Positions 1-10,500 of a stretch of 64,000 nt of DNA are shown here, piece by piece. The position numbers were made by a program, and so were the translations under genes. Every line of letters begins with the position of its first letter. Within the stretch, counting starts at the first letter, position 1. The stretch lies in NCBI GenBank assembly GCA_024277285.1, contig JAJRVM010000080.1, positions 1 to 64,000 of the forward strand, written 5' to 3'. This stretch comes from Planctomycetota bacterium. GTDB taxonomy: Bacteria > Planctomycetota > Planctomycetia > Pirellulales > Pirellulaceae. The notes below the pieces were generated by a model, which worked only from the letters and a program-made list of their open reading frames with translations, was not told the origin of the DNA and made no database searches.

Positions 1-337
1 ATTGGAAACCGGCTAGCCGGTTCGCACTGCGTGCAGTGTGCGGCGGTGTGTTGGCGGGGCGGTTGGCAGTGATAAGTCGATTGAGGCGTAAGACTCGTTT
101 GCGCATGCAGTGGCACCAACATTCCGTACGTCCTCCAGTTTCAGATTCCCTAACAAAGTCACAAATCGACGCGAACACGAGAACGCCAAGTTGAGCAGTG
201 TGAAGCGGCGATCGAGCTACCATTGGAAACCGGCTAGCCGGTTCGCACTGCGTGCAGTGTGCGGCGGTGTGTTGGCGGGGCGGTTGGCAGTGATAAGTCG
301 ATTGAGGTGTAAGACTCGTTTGCGCATGCAGCGGCAC
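1..337. repeat. Direct repeat, 116 bp, two copies 221 bp apart
   Basis: Bases 1-116 recur at 222-337 with, by eye, only two substitutions and no gap. The first copy begins at the window edge, so the true left end and copy number are unknown. The copies are separated by 105 bp of unrelated DNA, so the structure may be a longer tandem array with a 221 bp period that starts outside the window. Each copy contains a GGCTAGCC palindrome near its left end. No convincing protein is encoded. Confidence 0.9.
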
Positions 338-705
338 AACCGCACACCGCGCGCCGCAGTTCTTTCAACTCTACATCCGCGTTCTGCTCTTCTATTTCCG
401 GGATCGTTGTTCGGCTTGAGGATACTTCGTACCGCTTGACACACTCTGCAAAGGCGGCACTCAATTGACGAAGCAATCGACAGGCTGGAGACCACGGTGG
501 GGCGGTACGGCTGGAACCCTGTTCAGCTACGCTTCTATGACGAACCATCGGCATGCCTTTTTCCGGACACCTGAGCCAAACCTTTCGCGGGGCATGCAGT
601 ATTGGCTCAGTGGCTGCATGGTTGGCCAAGCGTTATACTTCGGCTACGTTGCGGAAAAAGAAAAAAAAGATCTGCCCTCAAAGGGCACTCATAGGAAACC
701 AACTC
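338..705. other. Region upstream of the rhamnosidase gene, possible gene relic
   Basis: No complete gene is seen. In the + strand frame 464-574 a run of 36 codons reads like the C-terminus of a real protein (it contains RLETTVGRYGWNPVQLRFYD) and ends at a TGA. It is preceded in the same frame by a stop at about 440, and the neighbouring frame reads AKAALN just before it. This could be a decayed or frameshifted gene end. The support is weak and rests only on amino acid composition. Confidence 0.25.
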
Positions 706-3700
706 ATGTATGGCCGAATTATGTTGCGGCTGGCGATGGCGTTTTGTTTTGTCTGTTTCGCCAGCGATGCCTGTTCGGTGGCGGCGAACGAGCCGACCGA
801 TCCAGACTCAGGGCAACGGGTATTCCAATCTCCTCCCGACGATGCTCGGCCTGGTGTTTACTGGTATTTCATGGACGGCAATCTTACCCGTGAGGGCATG
901 ACTGCGGACCTGGAATCGATGCGTGATGTCGGGATCGGCAATCTGGTGTTTCTCGAGGTTAACGTGGGTGTCCCGCGCGGACCGATTGATTTCCTGAGCG
1001 AGCGCTGGCAGGAGCTGTTCACGCACGCGGTCCGGGAAACCGAGCGTTTGGGGATCGACATGACATTAGGGTCGGGCCCAGGCTGGGCCGGCAGTGGCGG
1101 TCCGTGGGTCAAGATGGAGCAGTCGATGCAGCATCTGGTTGCCAGTTCCACGACCGCGCGAGGGCCTGCCACGTTTAGCCAAGTGCTCGCGCGACCGGAT
1201 CCACGTACACCCTTTTTTGGTGAAGCGTCGGTGCCTGAAGCGTTGCGGAAAAAGCGTGAGCGGTTTTATCGAGACGTGGCGGTGTTGGCCTTCCCCACGC
1301 CGAGCAAAGAATACGAGATCGCCGATGTTGATGAGAAAGCGCTCTATTATCGCGCACCATATTCGTCGACACCGAACGTAAAGCCCTATTTGCCGGCGCT
1401 TGCCAAATACGCAGCACTGCCGGCGGATATGGTTGTCCAGCGCGAGAAGATCATTGATCTGACGCGGCGCTTGAAACCGGACGGCCGCTTGGTTTGGGAT
1501 GTGCAGCCAGGTGATTGGACGATCATGCGATTCGGACGCCGCAATACGGGTGCCACGACGCGTCCCGCTCCAGACCCCGGCTTTGGATTCGAATGCGATA
1601 AGTTTTCGGCGGCTGCCTTTGATGCTCACTTCGAACACTACATTGGTACTCTCCTGCGCAAGGTGGGCAAACGTCCGGCAGATCGCGGTTGGACGATGGT
1701 CCACATCGACAGCTGGGAGATGGGGTCGCAGAATTGGACCGAGCAGTTCCGTGACGAGTTTCAACGGCGTCGGGGCTATGATCTCCTGCCCTTCCTGCCG
1801 ACCTACACCGGCCAGGTGGTAGAAAGTCTTGAGATGAGCGAACGCTTCCTTTGGGACGTACGCCTCACCGCGCAAGAACTGGTTTTGGAAAACCACGCGA
1901 AGCATTTCAAAGAGCTTGGCAGCCGCTACGGACTTGGGCTATCGATCGAGCCCTACGACATGAACCCAACCGCCGATTTAGAATTAGGCTCCGTAGCGGA
2001 CGTGCCGATGTGCGAGTTTTGGAGTGAAGGCTACGGGTTTGATACGGCGTACAGTTGTTTCGAGGCGACGTCGATTGCCCACACCAACGGTCGGCGGATT
2101 GTGGCGGCCGAGGCGTTCACGGCCACCGACAAGGAAGGCTGGAAAATGTATCCCGGTGCAGCCAAGAACCAGGGCGATTGGGCATTCTGCATGGGAATCA
2201 ATCGGTTCGTCTACCACACGTTTGCGCATAAACCGCACGGCGACCGGCCTGGTATGACGATGGGACCCTACGGCGTGCACTGGGATCGAGGCCAGACGTG
2301 GTGGCCGATGGCCGGTCCCTATCATCGCTATATCGCGCGTTGCCAGAATATGTTGCGACAGGGATCGCCGGTGGCCGACATTTGTTATCTCACACCCGAG
2401 GGAGCGCCACAGGTCTTTCGTCCGCCCCCGTCGGCGGTCGAGGCGCACGGAACGCTGCGTGACCGACGTGGCTACAATTTTGACGGCTGTGCACCGCACA
2501 CGTTGATGACCAAAGCGCAAGTGCGATATGGGCAAGTCGTTTTTCCGGGCGGTGCGGCGTACCGGCTGCTGGTGCTGCCGGCGTTCGAGACGATGACGCC
2601 CGAACTGATCGGGAAAATCAAGGAGTTGGTCGTTGCGGGAGCCACCGTGGTGGGCTCGCCGCCGCGGAAGTCGCCGAGTTTGGTCGATTACCCCCAGTGC
2701 GATTCTCGCGTTCAAGCCTTGGCCACGTCGCTCTGGGGCGATCTGAAACCGACGCCTGAGATTCGACTCCATCGGTTTGGCAAGGGAGCCGTCGTATCGG
2801 GTGGCAGTTTGCATGTCGATCCGCCTGGCACACCGCAGAAAGGGCCGATCGTCGGCGCACAGTGGATTTGGTACCCCGAAGGTAAACCGGCGGTTGCCGC
2901 GCCACTAGCAACACGATACTTTCGACGCGAGTTCGTCATAGAGCCAACGCGCGACATCGAGTCGGCCAGGTTGGAAATCACAGCGGATAATGCTTACGAG
3001 TTGTGGATCAATGGCCAACAAGTTGGTACGGGCAGCAACTTTCATGAGATCCGCTCGTGGAATGTGACCCACCAGCTGCACGAAGGCAATAACGTGCTGG
3101 CCATCGCCGTCGACAATGGCGGCCAGACCGCTAACCCGGCTGGCCTCGTCGCCGGTTTGGAAGTGCGTTTTGCGGCCGGTGATTCGATACGGATTGTCAC
3201 GGATGCGCGATGGAAAGCGGCGCGAGCCGTCGGCAAGCCGTGGCGCAATGCGACTCGGTCCGTTGGCTCATGGAAGAACGCGCAAGAGCTTGGTTCCCTG
3301 ACAATGCTCCCCTGGCGAGTGAGTGCCCCGGTCAACACATGCCCAGAACTGTATCCCCATTACAAGGCAACGGCTCGGTTGTTGGCCGAATTGAACGTGC
3401 CGCCCGACTTTGTTTCCGATGGACCGATTCGCTATACGCATCGCCGCTCGGTGCCCAGGGATATCTACTTCGTGTCAAATCGCGAAGCGAAACGAGTTGC
3501 GGCAACCTGTACTTTTCGCATCGCCGATACTCAGCCAGAGCTTTGGGACCCGTTGACCGGCGCGATTCGCAAGTTGCCCGACTATTCCGAGCAGGCTGGC
3601 TGCACTTCGATTCCGATGCGGTTCGAGCCGCATCAGAGTTTCTTTGTTGTGTTTCCCAAGGCGGGGCACGAAACGGGCGGAATCGAAATTCCCCCTGCGA

Positions 3701-4227
3701 ATTTTGCCACTTACGAGACAGTCGACCAGATCGACGGGCCTTGGAAAGTTGCTTTCGACCCGCACATTGACGGCCCTGAACAACGTTCGTTTCCTGAGTT
3801 GGTGGATTGGTCGCGGCAAGCAGACCCGGCGGTCAAGTATTTCTCGGGGATTGCCACTTATCGACGCACGTTTGACCTGCCCGAGGAGCTGCGCGAAGAT
3901 CTGCAGGGGGACCTACGCGAGAGCGGTCAGCATGTATGGCTTGATCTTGGCACGGTCCAGAACATCGCGCGACTGCGTTTGAATGGTCACGATTTGGGCG
4001 TCGTTTGGTGTGCACCTTGGCAGGTCGATATCGCTGGCGTGGTCAAACTGACCGGCAATCGGCTGGAAATCGAAGTGGCCAATCTCTGGCCCAATCGCTT
4101 GATCGGGGACAAGAACGTTCCGCCCGACCAACGTGTGGCCAAGACGAATTTCAATTCCTACCGTGCCGACTCGCCTCTGCTGCCGTCCGGGCTATTGGGC
4201 CCCGTCACGCTGAAGACGGAGAGGTAG
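706..4227 (+). CDS. Secreted glycoside hydrolase, GH106 alpha-L-rhamnosidase type
   Basis: Predicted exported enzyme of 1173 residues that would remove terminal alpha-L-rhamnose from polysaccharides or glycosides. The ATG at 706 is chosen because AGGA lies about ten bases upstream and a hydrophobic signal peptide follows (about residues 5-27); longer in-frame starts lack both. After the signal comes the PGVYWYFMDGNLTREGM block, typical of the GH106 N-terminal region, then a large catalytic part with HIDSWEMGSQNW. A jelly-roll module of the rhamnosidase N-domain kind lies near residues 725-830 (QWIWYPEG, ELWINGQQVG). A GH2-like sugar-binding fold closes the protein (LDLGTVQNIARLRLNGHDLG). The rhamnulokinase gene 10 kb downstream fits rhamnose use. 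The family call is from motifs; substrate is inferred. Confidence 0.82.
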   Translation: MYGRIMLRLAMAFCFVCFASDACSVAANEPTDPDSGQRVFQSPPDDARPGVYWYFMDGNLTREGMTADLESMRDVGIGNLVFLEVNVGVPRGPIDFLSERWQELFTHAVRETERLGIDMTLGSGPGWAGSGGPWVKMEQSMQHLVASSTTARGPATFSQVLARPDPRTPFFGEASVPEALRKKRERFYRDVAVLAFPTPSKEYEIADVDEKALYYRAPYSSTPNVKPYLPALAKYAALPADMVVQREKIIDLTRRLKPDGRLVWDVQPGDWTIMRFGRRNTGATTRPAPDPGFGFECDKFSAAAFDAHFEHYIGTLLRKVGKRPADRGWTMVHIDSWEMGSQNWTEQFRDEFQRRRGYDLLPFLPTYTGQVVESLEMSERFLWDVRLTAQELVLENHAKHFKELGSRYGLGLSIEPYDMNPTADLELGSVADVPMCEFWSEGYGFDTAYSCFEATSIAHTNGRRIVAAEAFTATDKEGWKMYPGAAKNQGDWAFCMGINRFVYHTFAHKPHGDRPGMTMGPYGVHWDRGQTWWPMAGPYHRYIARCQNMLRQGSPVADICYLTPEGAPQVFRPPPSAVEAHGTLRDRRGYNFDGCAPHTLMTKAQVRYGQVVFPGGAAYRLLVLPAFETMTPELIGKIKELVVAGATVVGSPPRKSPSLVDYPQCDSRVQALATSLWGDLKPTPEIRLHRFGKGAVVSGGSLHVDPPGTPQKGPIVGAQWIWYPEGKPAVAAPLATRYFRREFVIEPTRDIESARLEITADNAYELWINGQQVGTGSNFHEIRSWNVTHQLHEGNNVLAIAVDNGGQTANPAGLVAGLEVRFAAGDSIRIVTDARWKAARAVGKPWRNATRSVGSWKNAQELGSLTMLPWRVSAPVNTCPELYPHYKATARLLAELNVPPDFVSDGPIRYTHRRSVPRDIYFVSNREAKRVAATCTFRIADTQPELWDPLTGAIRKLPDYSEQAGCTSIPMRFEPHQSFFVVFPKAGHETGGIEIPPANFATYETVDQIDGPWKVAFDPHIDGPEQRSFPELVDWSRQADPAVKYFSGIATYRRTFDLPEELREDLQGDLRESGQHVWLDLGTVQNIARLRLNGHDLGVVWCAPWQVDIAGVVKLTGNRLEIEVANLWPNRLIGDKNVPPDQRVAKTNFNSYRADSPLLPSGLLGPVTLKTER

Positions 4228-4816
4228 ATAATACGGTCGTCGTTTGCAGTTGGAATTGCATTGCTGCTTCGTTGTTTGCTGATCGATCCCAGCCGCCGCG
4301 TGCGGTTGGCAGAAGGAGATTGCTGGGCTAGACGCGATGCCCCCCCCCCTCTCCCCCTCTCCACTTCTCCACTTCTCCACTTCTCTCTCCCTCTCCCTCT
4401 CACGCCGCCCAAGGCGTTAGGGGAGAGTCCGAATGGGCGGTCGCGACCATGATCGACGCTATCTGGCTGCGAACGGAAAACGGTCGCGAGACCCGTGTTT
4501 CGGAATAATTCCGGCGCCGCCACGGGGCGACTTTGCCGTTTGTGTCGATTCTGCGCACAAAACCCGGTTTTTTTGTCTGCAGGGGGGCGCTGGTGCCCAA
4601 CGGTGTATTGTGGCGGCGAAATGTCTCACATTTGCACTATCCAGGCGTCATTTTCAGTTGTTTTGCGGTGTACAACCCAATTCTGTCGCCCAGCCTCGTG
4701 CGCCCGTTTCTCACCAGCTTGCCGTGAATGCCATTTGGTGACACGTCTTTTCGGAACCGGCCTTGGTCTGCATAATGGCGGGTTCATTCACGAGCAACGT
4801 GCCAGAGGAGTTTGGA
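4228..4816. other. Intergenic region with CT-rich tract and 8 bp tandem repeat
   Basis: No gene is supported between the hydrolase and the ketosynthase. It contains a run of ten C at 4340-4349 followed by a pyrimidine-rich stretch. Within that, CCACTTCT occurs three times in tandem at 4361-4384, then CTCTCC-type near-repeats continue to about 4400. The remainder shows no clear promoter or terminator. Confidence 0.6.
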
Positions 4817-6028
4817 ATGCGCAGGGCGGTTATCACCGGCTACGGGATTATTTCCAGTATCGGAAACCACAAACCAGAGGTGCTTAAATCGCTGCGCGAT
4901 GGGACGTCTGGGGTCGAGTTTGTTGACGAGTACCGTGACAAGGGGTTTCGGTCGCAAGTCGCGGGCACGGTCACTGCGGACTTTCGCAGTCAGATCGAGC
5001 GTCAGTATCTGCGTTTCATGGGCGATGGCGCGGCATTCAGCTATCTTGCCATGCGTGAGGCGTTGGAGCATGCGGGGCTCGAACAGACTGAAATATCGAA
5101 TCCACGCACGGGGCTCGTCGTCGGGACGGGGGGGGCGTCGACCAAAAACTTGCTCGAAACGGTGAAGGTCTTCGAGAGCCGAGGCGCGCGCAAAGTGAAA
5201 CCGTTCATGGTCTCAAGGACCATGAACAGCTCGATCGCGGCTTGTTTGGCAACCGCATTCAAGATCAAAGGGACCAACTATTCCATCAGTTCGGCGTGTG
5301 CGACCAGTTCGCATTGCATCGGACACGGCGCTGAGTTGGTCAAACGGGGCGAGCAAGATATCGTGTTCGCCGGCGGTGGGGAAGAGTTGTTTTGGGTATC
5401 GACTGTGATGTTCGACAGCATGGGGGCGTTGTCCAGCAAATACAACGACCAACCTCATGCCGCATCACGGCCGTACGATGTCGACCGTGATGGGTTCGTG
5501 ATTTCCGGTGGTGGCGGCTTGGTGGTTATCGAGGAATACGAGTATGCCAAAGCGCGTGGCGCCAAGATCTATGCCGAAGTGGTGGGGTACGGTGCCAATT
5601 CGGATGGCGTCGACATGGTGGTTCCTTCGGGAGAGGGAGCGGTGCGGTGCATGCGTCAGGCTCTGAAGACGGTCCCCGACAAGATCCAGTACATCAACAC
5701 GCACGGGACCAGTACGCCGGCGGGCGACATTGCCGAGCTGAATGCGATTCGCGAAGTGTTTGGTGATGACGTTCCCGATATCAGTTCGACCAAAGCCTTG
5801 ACCGGTCATGCGTTGGGTGCGGCGGGCGTGAACGAAGCGATCTATTGCCTGCTGATGTTGGAACATGGCTTCATGCCCGCTTCGGCCAACATTCGCCAAC
5901 TCGATCCGGCTGCCGAGAGTTTTCCGATTCTACGCCAACGCAAGGACGATACTGACCTGCGCACGGTGATGAGCACCAGCTTCGGTTTCGGCGGCACCAA
6001 CGCCATCCTCGTCTTGCAAAAGATGTAA
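4817..6028 (+). CDS. fabB: Beta-ketoacyl-ACP synthase, FabB type
   Basis: Condenses acyl-ACP with malonyl-ACP in cytosolic fatty acid elongation. The 403 residues match the usual length of FabB (about 406). The thiolase-fold triad is intact: Cys161 in SSACATSS, His296 in NTHGTSTPAGD and His331 in LTGHALGAAG, almost the positions known for E. coli FabB (163, 298, 333). The ATG at 4817 is preferred over an upstream in-frame ATG because AGAGGAG lies just before it and MRRAVITGYG is the normal family N-terminus. It stands alone, without acpP, fabF or fabG nearby, so it may be a FabB paralogue for a special acyl product; that is inference. Confidence 0.9.
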   Translation: MRRAVITGYGIISSIGNHKPEVLKSLRDGTSGVEFVDEYRDKGFRSQVAGTVTADFRSQIERQYLRFMGDGAAFSYLAMREALEHAGLEQTEISNPRTGLVVGTGGASTKNLLETVKVFESRGARKVKPFMVSRTMNSSIAACLATAFKIKGTNYSISSACATSSHCIGHGAELVKRGEQDIVFAGGGEELFWVSTVMFDSMGALSSKYNDQPHAASRPYDVDRDGFVISGGGGLVVIEEYEYAKARGAKIYAEVVGYGANSDGVDMVVPSGEGAVRCMRQALKTVPDKIQYINTHGTSTPAGDIAELNAIREVFGDDVPDISSTKALTGHALGAAGVNEAIYCLLMLEHGFMPASANIRQLDPAAESFPILRQRKDDTDLRTVMSTSFGFGGTNAILVLQKM

Positions 6029-6179
6029 ACGTGTTCGCTCCGTAGGGTGTGTTTAACGAGCTCGGCAGCTCCATCAACTCAAGAGGCGAGCACAGGCAGA
6101 CCAAAATCCGGTATGCCTCTTCGTACCGAGTTCTCTTGGTATTCGTCCACGGCATCGAACCGTGAGCGGATACCGGCAA

Positions 6180-7493
6180 TTAAACGTTCCAGGGGTCGCG
6201 CGCCGGGCGGTGACGCAGACGGTTGGCTTCGTCGTCGTCGACAAACGCTGCTTTCACGGGGTCGAGTGTGAGTTTGCGGTTGAGCAACCAAGCCAATGCG
6301 GCGGCGTGGCAGGCGATATGCGAGTGGCGCATCACTTCCGGGTTGGCCGCAGTCGTGCCACGCGACTTGACGCAATCGAAAAAATTGCGCGCGTGGGCTG
6401 ACACGTCAAGCCCAACCGTTTTCTTGACCGGTTGTCTGAGCTCGCTCGCGAGCGATGCCGGTTTTACCACGATACCACCGCTATCGCCCGTTTAGACCGA
6501 CCCCTCGTCACCCACGAATCGTACCGGGCAAGTCCCCAGTTCTTGCACCCAACCGGGCCGTTTGCCAAACGGCGTGGCAAGGAACTCGATCACCAGTTTG
6601 ACGCCATTTGCGTAGCGCGCGATCACGTTCTTCGCGGAAGGTTCAAACTCGATCGGCATCGTGTCATCTGCCTGGTTCGCCCATTGGCACAGATCGACGG
6701 TATGTGCGCCCCAATCGAGTAGTCGGGCACCGGAATCGAAATCGTAGTACCCTCGCCAACGGCCTTCCACGTACTTCTTGTTGTAGGGTCGCCAGGGAGC
6801 GGGCCCAAGCCAAAGGTTCCAATCGACGATTTCCTTTGGCGGTGTGGGTTCGCCGGGTAACCAGGTTGTTTCGATCGTGGGCATATAGACGGTTGCGTAG
6901 AGCGTATGGAGTTTTCCCAGTTTGCCGCTGTGTGCAAGTTGCACCGCTTGCTGGAAATTAGGAACACTGCGCCGTTGCGTTCCGGCCTGGAAGACACGCT
7001 TGGTTCGCTGTATCGTGTCAGCCAACTCTTGGCAGTAGGCGATCGTCAGCCCGCAAGGCTTTTCGCTGTACACGTCCTTTCCCGCCTCGGCTGCCATCAT
7101 TGATGCGGATGCATGCCAGCGATCGCCGGTTGCGATCAACACGGTGTCGATATCTTCGCGAGCCAGCAACTCGCGGAAATCGCGGTACAGTTTAAGGTCT
7201 TGGTTCCCATAGTGGTTGTCCACAAGCTTCTTGCCCGCGTTGCGTCGACTGGCTTGCACGTCGGCGATGGCAACACATTGCACGTCGGGCAGTTGCAACA
7301 TGGCTTTCAGGTCATACGTGCAGCGTGGACCGATGCCGATGACGCCGAGCGAGAGTTTTTCGCTTGGTGCAATGCCGTTGGCGTTCTTGCCCAGCACGTG
7401 TGCCGGGACGATCCATGGGAGTGCGACTGCGGCGGAAGCGGTCGTGACATTGCGAATGAAATCACGACGCGTCGGATGCTGGCGGTTCTTCAT
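6180..7493 (-). pseudogene. Gfo/Idh/MocA oxidoreductase interrupted by an in-frame TAA
   Basis: Would encode a 437-residue exported NAD(P)-dependent sugar or inositol-type oxidoreductase. It has a Tat signal (TRRDFIRN), a Rossmann start (GVIGIGPRC), the EKP motif (VYSEKPCGLT) and the family C-terminal fold. A TAA at 6492-6494 is codon 334. Reading continues in the same frame through TGDSGGIVVKPASLASEL to the natural TAA at 6180. Relatives as I recall them have Glu after the GDEGxV motif, so one G-to-T change (GAA to TAA) explains the break with no indel. It lies 68 bp behind the LamG/HzsA-like gene on the same strand, probably co-transcribed. Without read-through the product stops at 333 residues and loses its last 103. 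Confidence 0.8.
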
Positions 7494-7561
7494 GTTGGTC
7501 TGGCCTCGCTGGTGAAAACGGCTTGAGAAGGGTAACTACGATTATGAACAAGAACGTGGCT

Positions 7562-10500
7562 CTAATCGACCGGGCCGGGGCGGACGATGGTGGGAGCCGA
7601 TTTGATGCGTGGTCGAATCGACAGCCAGTCAATTCCTTGGAAGTCGGGGTCGTCGAGTTGTCGGACTTCCTCACTGCCACGGTATGGGCACATCGCGTCG
7701 ACCCAGGCGATCAGCTTGCGCAGCGAAATGGGATCGACGCGAACGCCATAGTGGTTGCCCGACATAGCAATGTCGACCAACGGACTCTTGTACGACAAGC
7801 AGGACATCGGTTCGGGAGTGCGGTAGGCTGCTGGGTCACGTTGATCATATCCTTCGACCATCAACATGTTGGCGATCCCGAACCCGGGGATCGGCTTGTC
7901 GGGCTTCTTGTAAGCTTTGCCCCAACTAGGTCGCCCGGTGAGCAGCAAGTAGGGTTTGTCGAAGATCAAGAACCCCGGCTGAGCTGTGAAGTCAACCACC
8001 TTGCGTGCGTCCCCGTCACCTTCGTGGCACTCGGCGCAGTACTGATCAAGCATCGGGCGGACGAAACGCGCGTAACTGACCGAATCGTCTTCCCAGGGCG
8101 GTGGCGTGATTGTACGCGGCGCACGCTCAAGGGCCAGCGTTGTTCCTTGGTACTGTGGCGCGCGACTGTGGTTTTCGTGGCAGCCGAGGCAGCCACGCTG
8201 TTCGCCCGGCATCACGCCCGTGAAGCTGCGCATGGTCTGCAGTGCTCGGTACTGGTCATCGAGCAATTGGAAGTGCAATGCCGTGCCCGAAGGGGCTTGG
8301 AACGAGACGGAGCCATCTTTTTCGATTGGCACCGTGCCGAGTATGCATTTCACACCTTCCGATTGCACGGCCGAGATAACGGGACCGGTCGACAGGTAGG
8401 GGCGTTTGTGCCAATAGGTGTAGGTCTTGGGCTCGATATTGAGCACGCGCAAATACTTGGCCTTGCCACGCATCGACTCTGCCGCGCCTTGAAACACGTC
8501 GCCGCTGAAGATGACACCCTGCTTCGGATGGCGGCGTTGGGACCGTGCCGGCCAGGCGACGCGATCGGTGATGACCGGCGGTTGCGGACGTGGTCGTACC
8601 GGCACTGCGTGGAAGATGTGATGCGTGCCTTCGTAGATCAGTTCACGGTTGCCGAAAACGTCCATCAGGTAGAGTACGAACTTGCCGGCTCGGTTGGCAG
8701 AGACCAGGAAATCCTGTTCGCTCAAGGGATAGGGCGAGTAGTATGCCTCGTATTTGCCGCTCGCGTGGTACAGAGGCGATTCGACCGGGTCGACCGGCCC
8801 GTTGCCCGACTCGGGCCAGGGCAAGTCCGCCGTGACTTTCGTTAATCCGTTGGGGAAGTTCAGCCCCAGCTGAGGGTCGATAATCCCCACCGCTCCGGAG
8901 AACCAGTTATGGTGTGCGCTGCCGGTGAACATGATGCGCCGACTGTTGGGGATTGCGCGCGCATCTTTGAGCAAGTCGGGCCACACGCTTTGATTCCCCC
9001 ACACGGTATTAACTTGCGTGCCGTCGGGGTTGACGGTCCAGAGGCCCTGAGCGCGCCACAGTGGCTTATCGGTGTACTCCCAACGGGTGTAGACAACGCG
9101 TCCATCCGCAAGCACTGAGGGGAGGTAGTCGGGTTCGTTGTTGCGTGACACGAGGTAAATGTTTTTGCCATCCGTGTCGCAGCGCGCCAGCACGAAAGCA
9201 TTCGTCGGTGGCATGCAGCGGACGTAGGTATGGCCGCGCGTCGTCGAGAACATCAAGTGCCGATCTCCAGGCAGATAGATCGGGTCCAGATCGTCATAAG
9301 GACCATCGGTCAGCTGCCGCAAACCGGTCGCGTCCAGATTGATTTCATACAGGTGAAACGATTTCTCGTTGTGTGGTTTGAAGCAGAACAGAACTCGCTG
9401 GGCATCGTACGACAGGTCGGGGCGCCAGAACGAGCCGTGCAACGGTGCCTGTGGCATCAGTTGGCGCAGGTGTCCGTTGGGTGCAAGGCCATCGAGGACG
9501 AGTAGCCGGCCACCGGGCACCGCCATATAGCCCAAGCGGTGGCGTGTTTCGTGAGGCCATTCTCTGCCGTCAGGCATCGGCATGTCGACCAATAAAACAC
9601 GGTCGAAGTCGACTGCGCGGTTCTGGAACATGATCGAGCGTTTGATTTTGCGGACGGCGAAATAGAGTTCCGGATCGAGCTTTGCCAGCTGTTGTGTTTG
9701 TGCTTGGAGCGAATCGAGTGCTCCCAGTTGGTGGGAAAAGTCTCTTGCGACGCCGGGTTGGTCGGCGATGCGTTTGGCCAGTTGGCGTGTCCAAGTGATC
9801 TCGTTCAGTATATGCGTCTTGTTGGGTTGCCCACCCACTTGATGAAGCCAGTCCTTTTGCAGCGTTTGTTGTGCCTCGGTTTCGTCCAAGTCTGTTGTTT
9901 GAGGCGTGGCTGGCGTGCGATACGGAGCTACTGCTTCGGAGATAGTCGGGCGGCGCTGCGTGCGCCGCGCCGCCGCCAGCAGCAATTCAATCCACTCGGG
10001 CGAGTTCGTTTCGACCGGGCGCTTGGTACGGAGCGTTTCGAATTGCTGGACGATGCTTGCCACTTCGTCCCAATGCCGCTGTTGTTCGACCGAGAGTCGG
10101 GCACGCTGACTGGGGGTGAGCGGGCGATACTCTTGCATCAAGTCGATGAAACGGGCCGTGAGCGACTCGAATTCTTTCGTGTCCAGGGCGGTCAAGTACT
10201 CGAGTGGGCTGGCACCCGTGGCACGCATGTAGTTGGCACAGTCGGCCGGGAAATCGACTTGCAACCGCGCCAGGAGTACTCCCGTTAGATCGAGGTCCCA
10301 GCTCAGCGGGTGTTCGGCCATGGCGGCACGAAACTGAGTCAGCGTTTGGGCAAACGTCGCCTCGCGATGGTATATCTTCGCCAGTTGCTGTTCGTACTCG
10401 ACCAATCGAGCGGCCAGTAACTCCGTCCCCTGCCGGTGTAGTGTGGCGACTTGCTGGGCGGTCAGTGCGCAGTGATAGATTCGGAGATCGTCCAAGGAGC

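Noticed and set aside
7523..8845. Plus-strand open frame of 440 codons opposite the HzsA-like gene
   Set aside because: Shadow of a real gene on the other strand; no domain, poor start.
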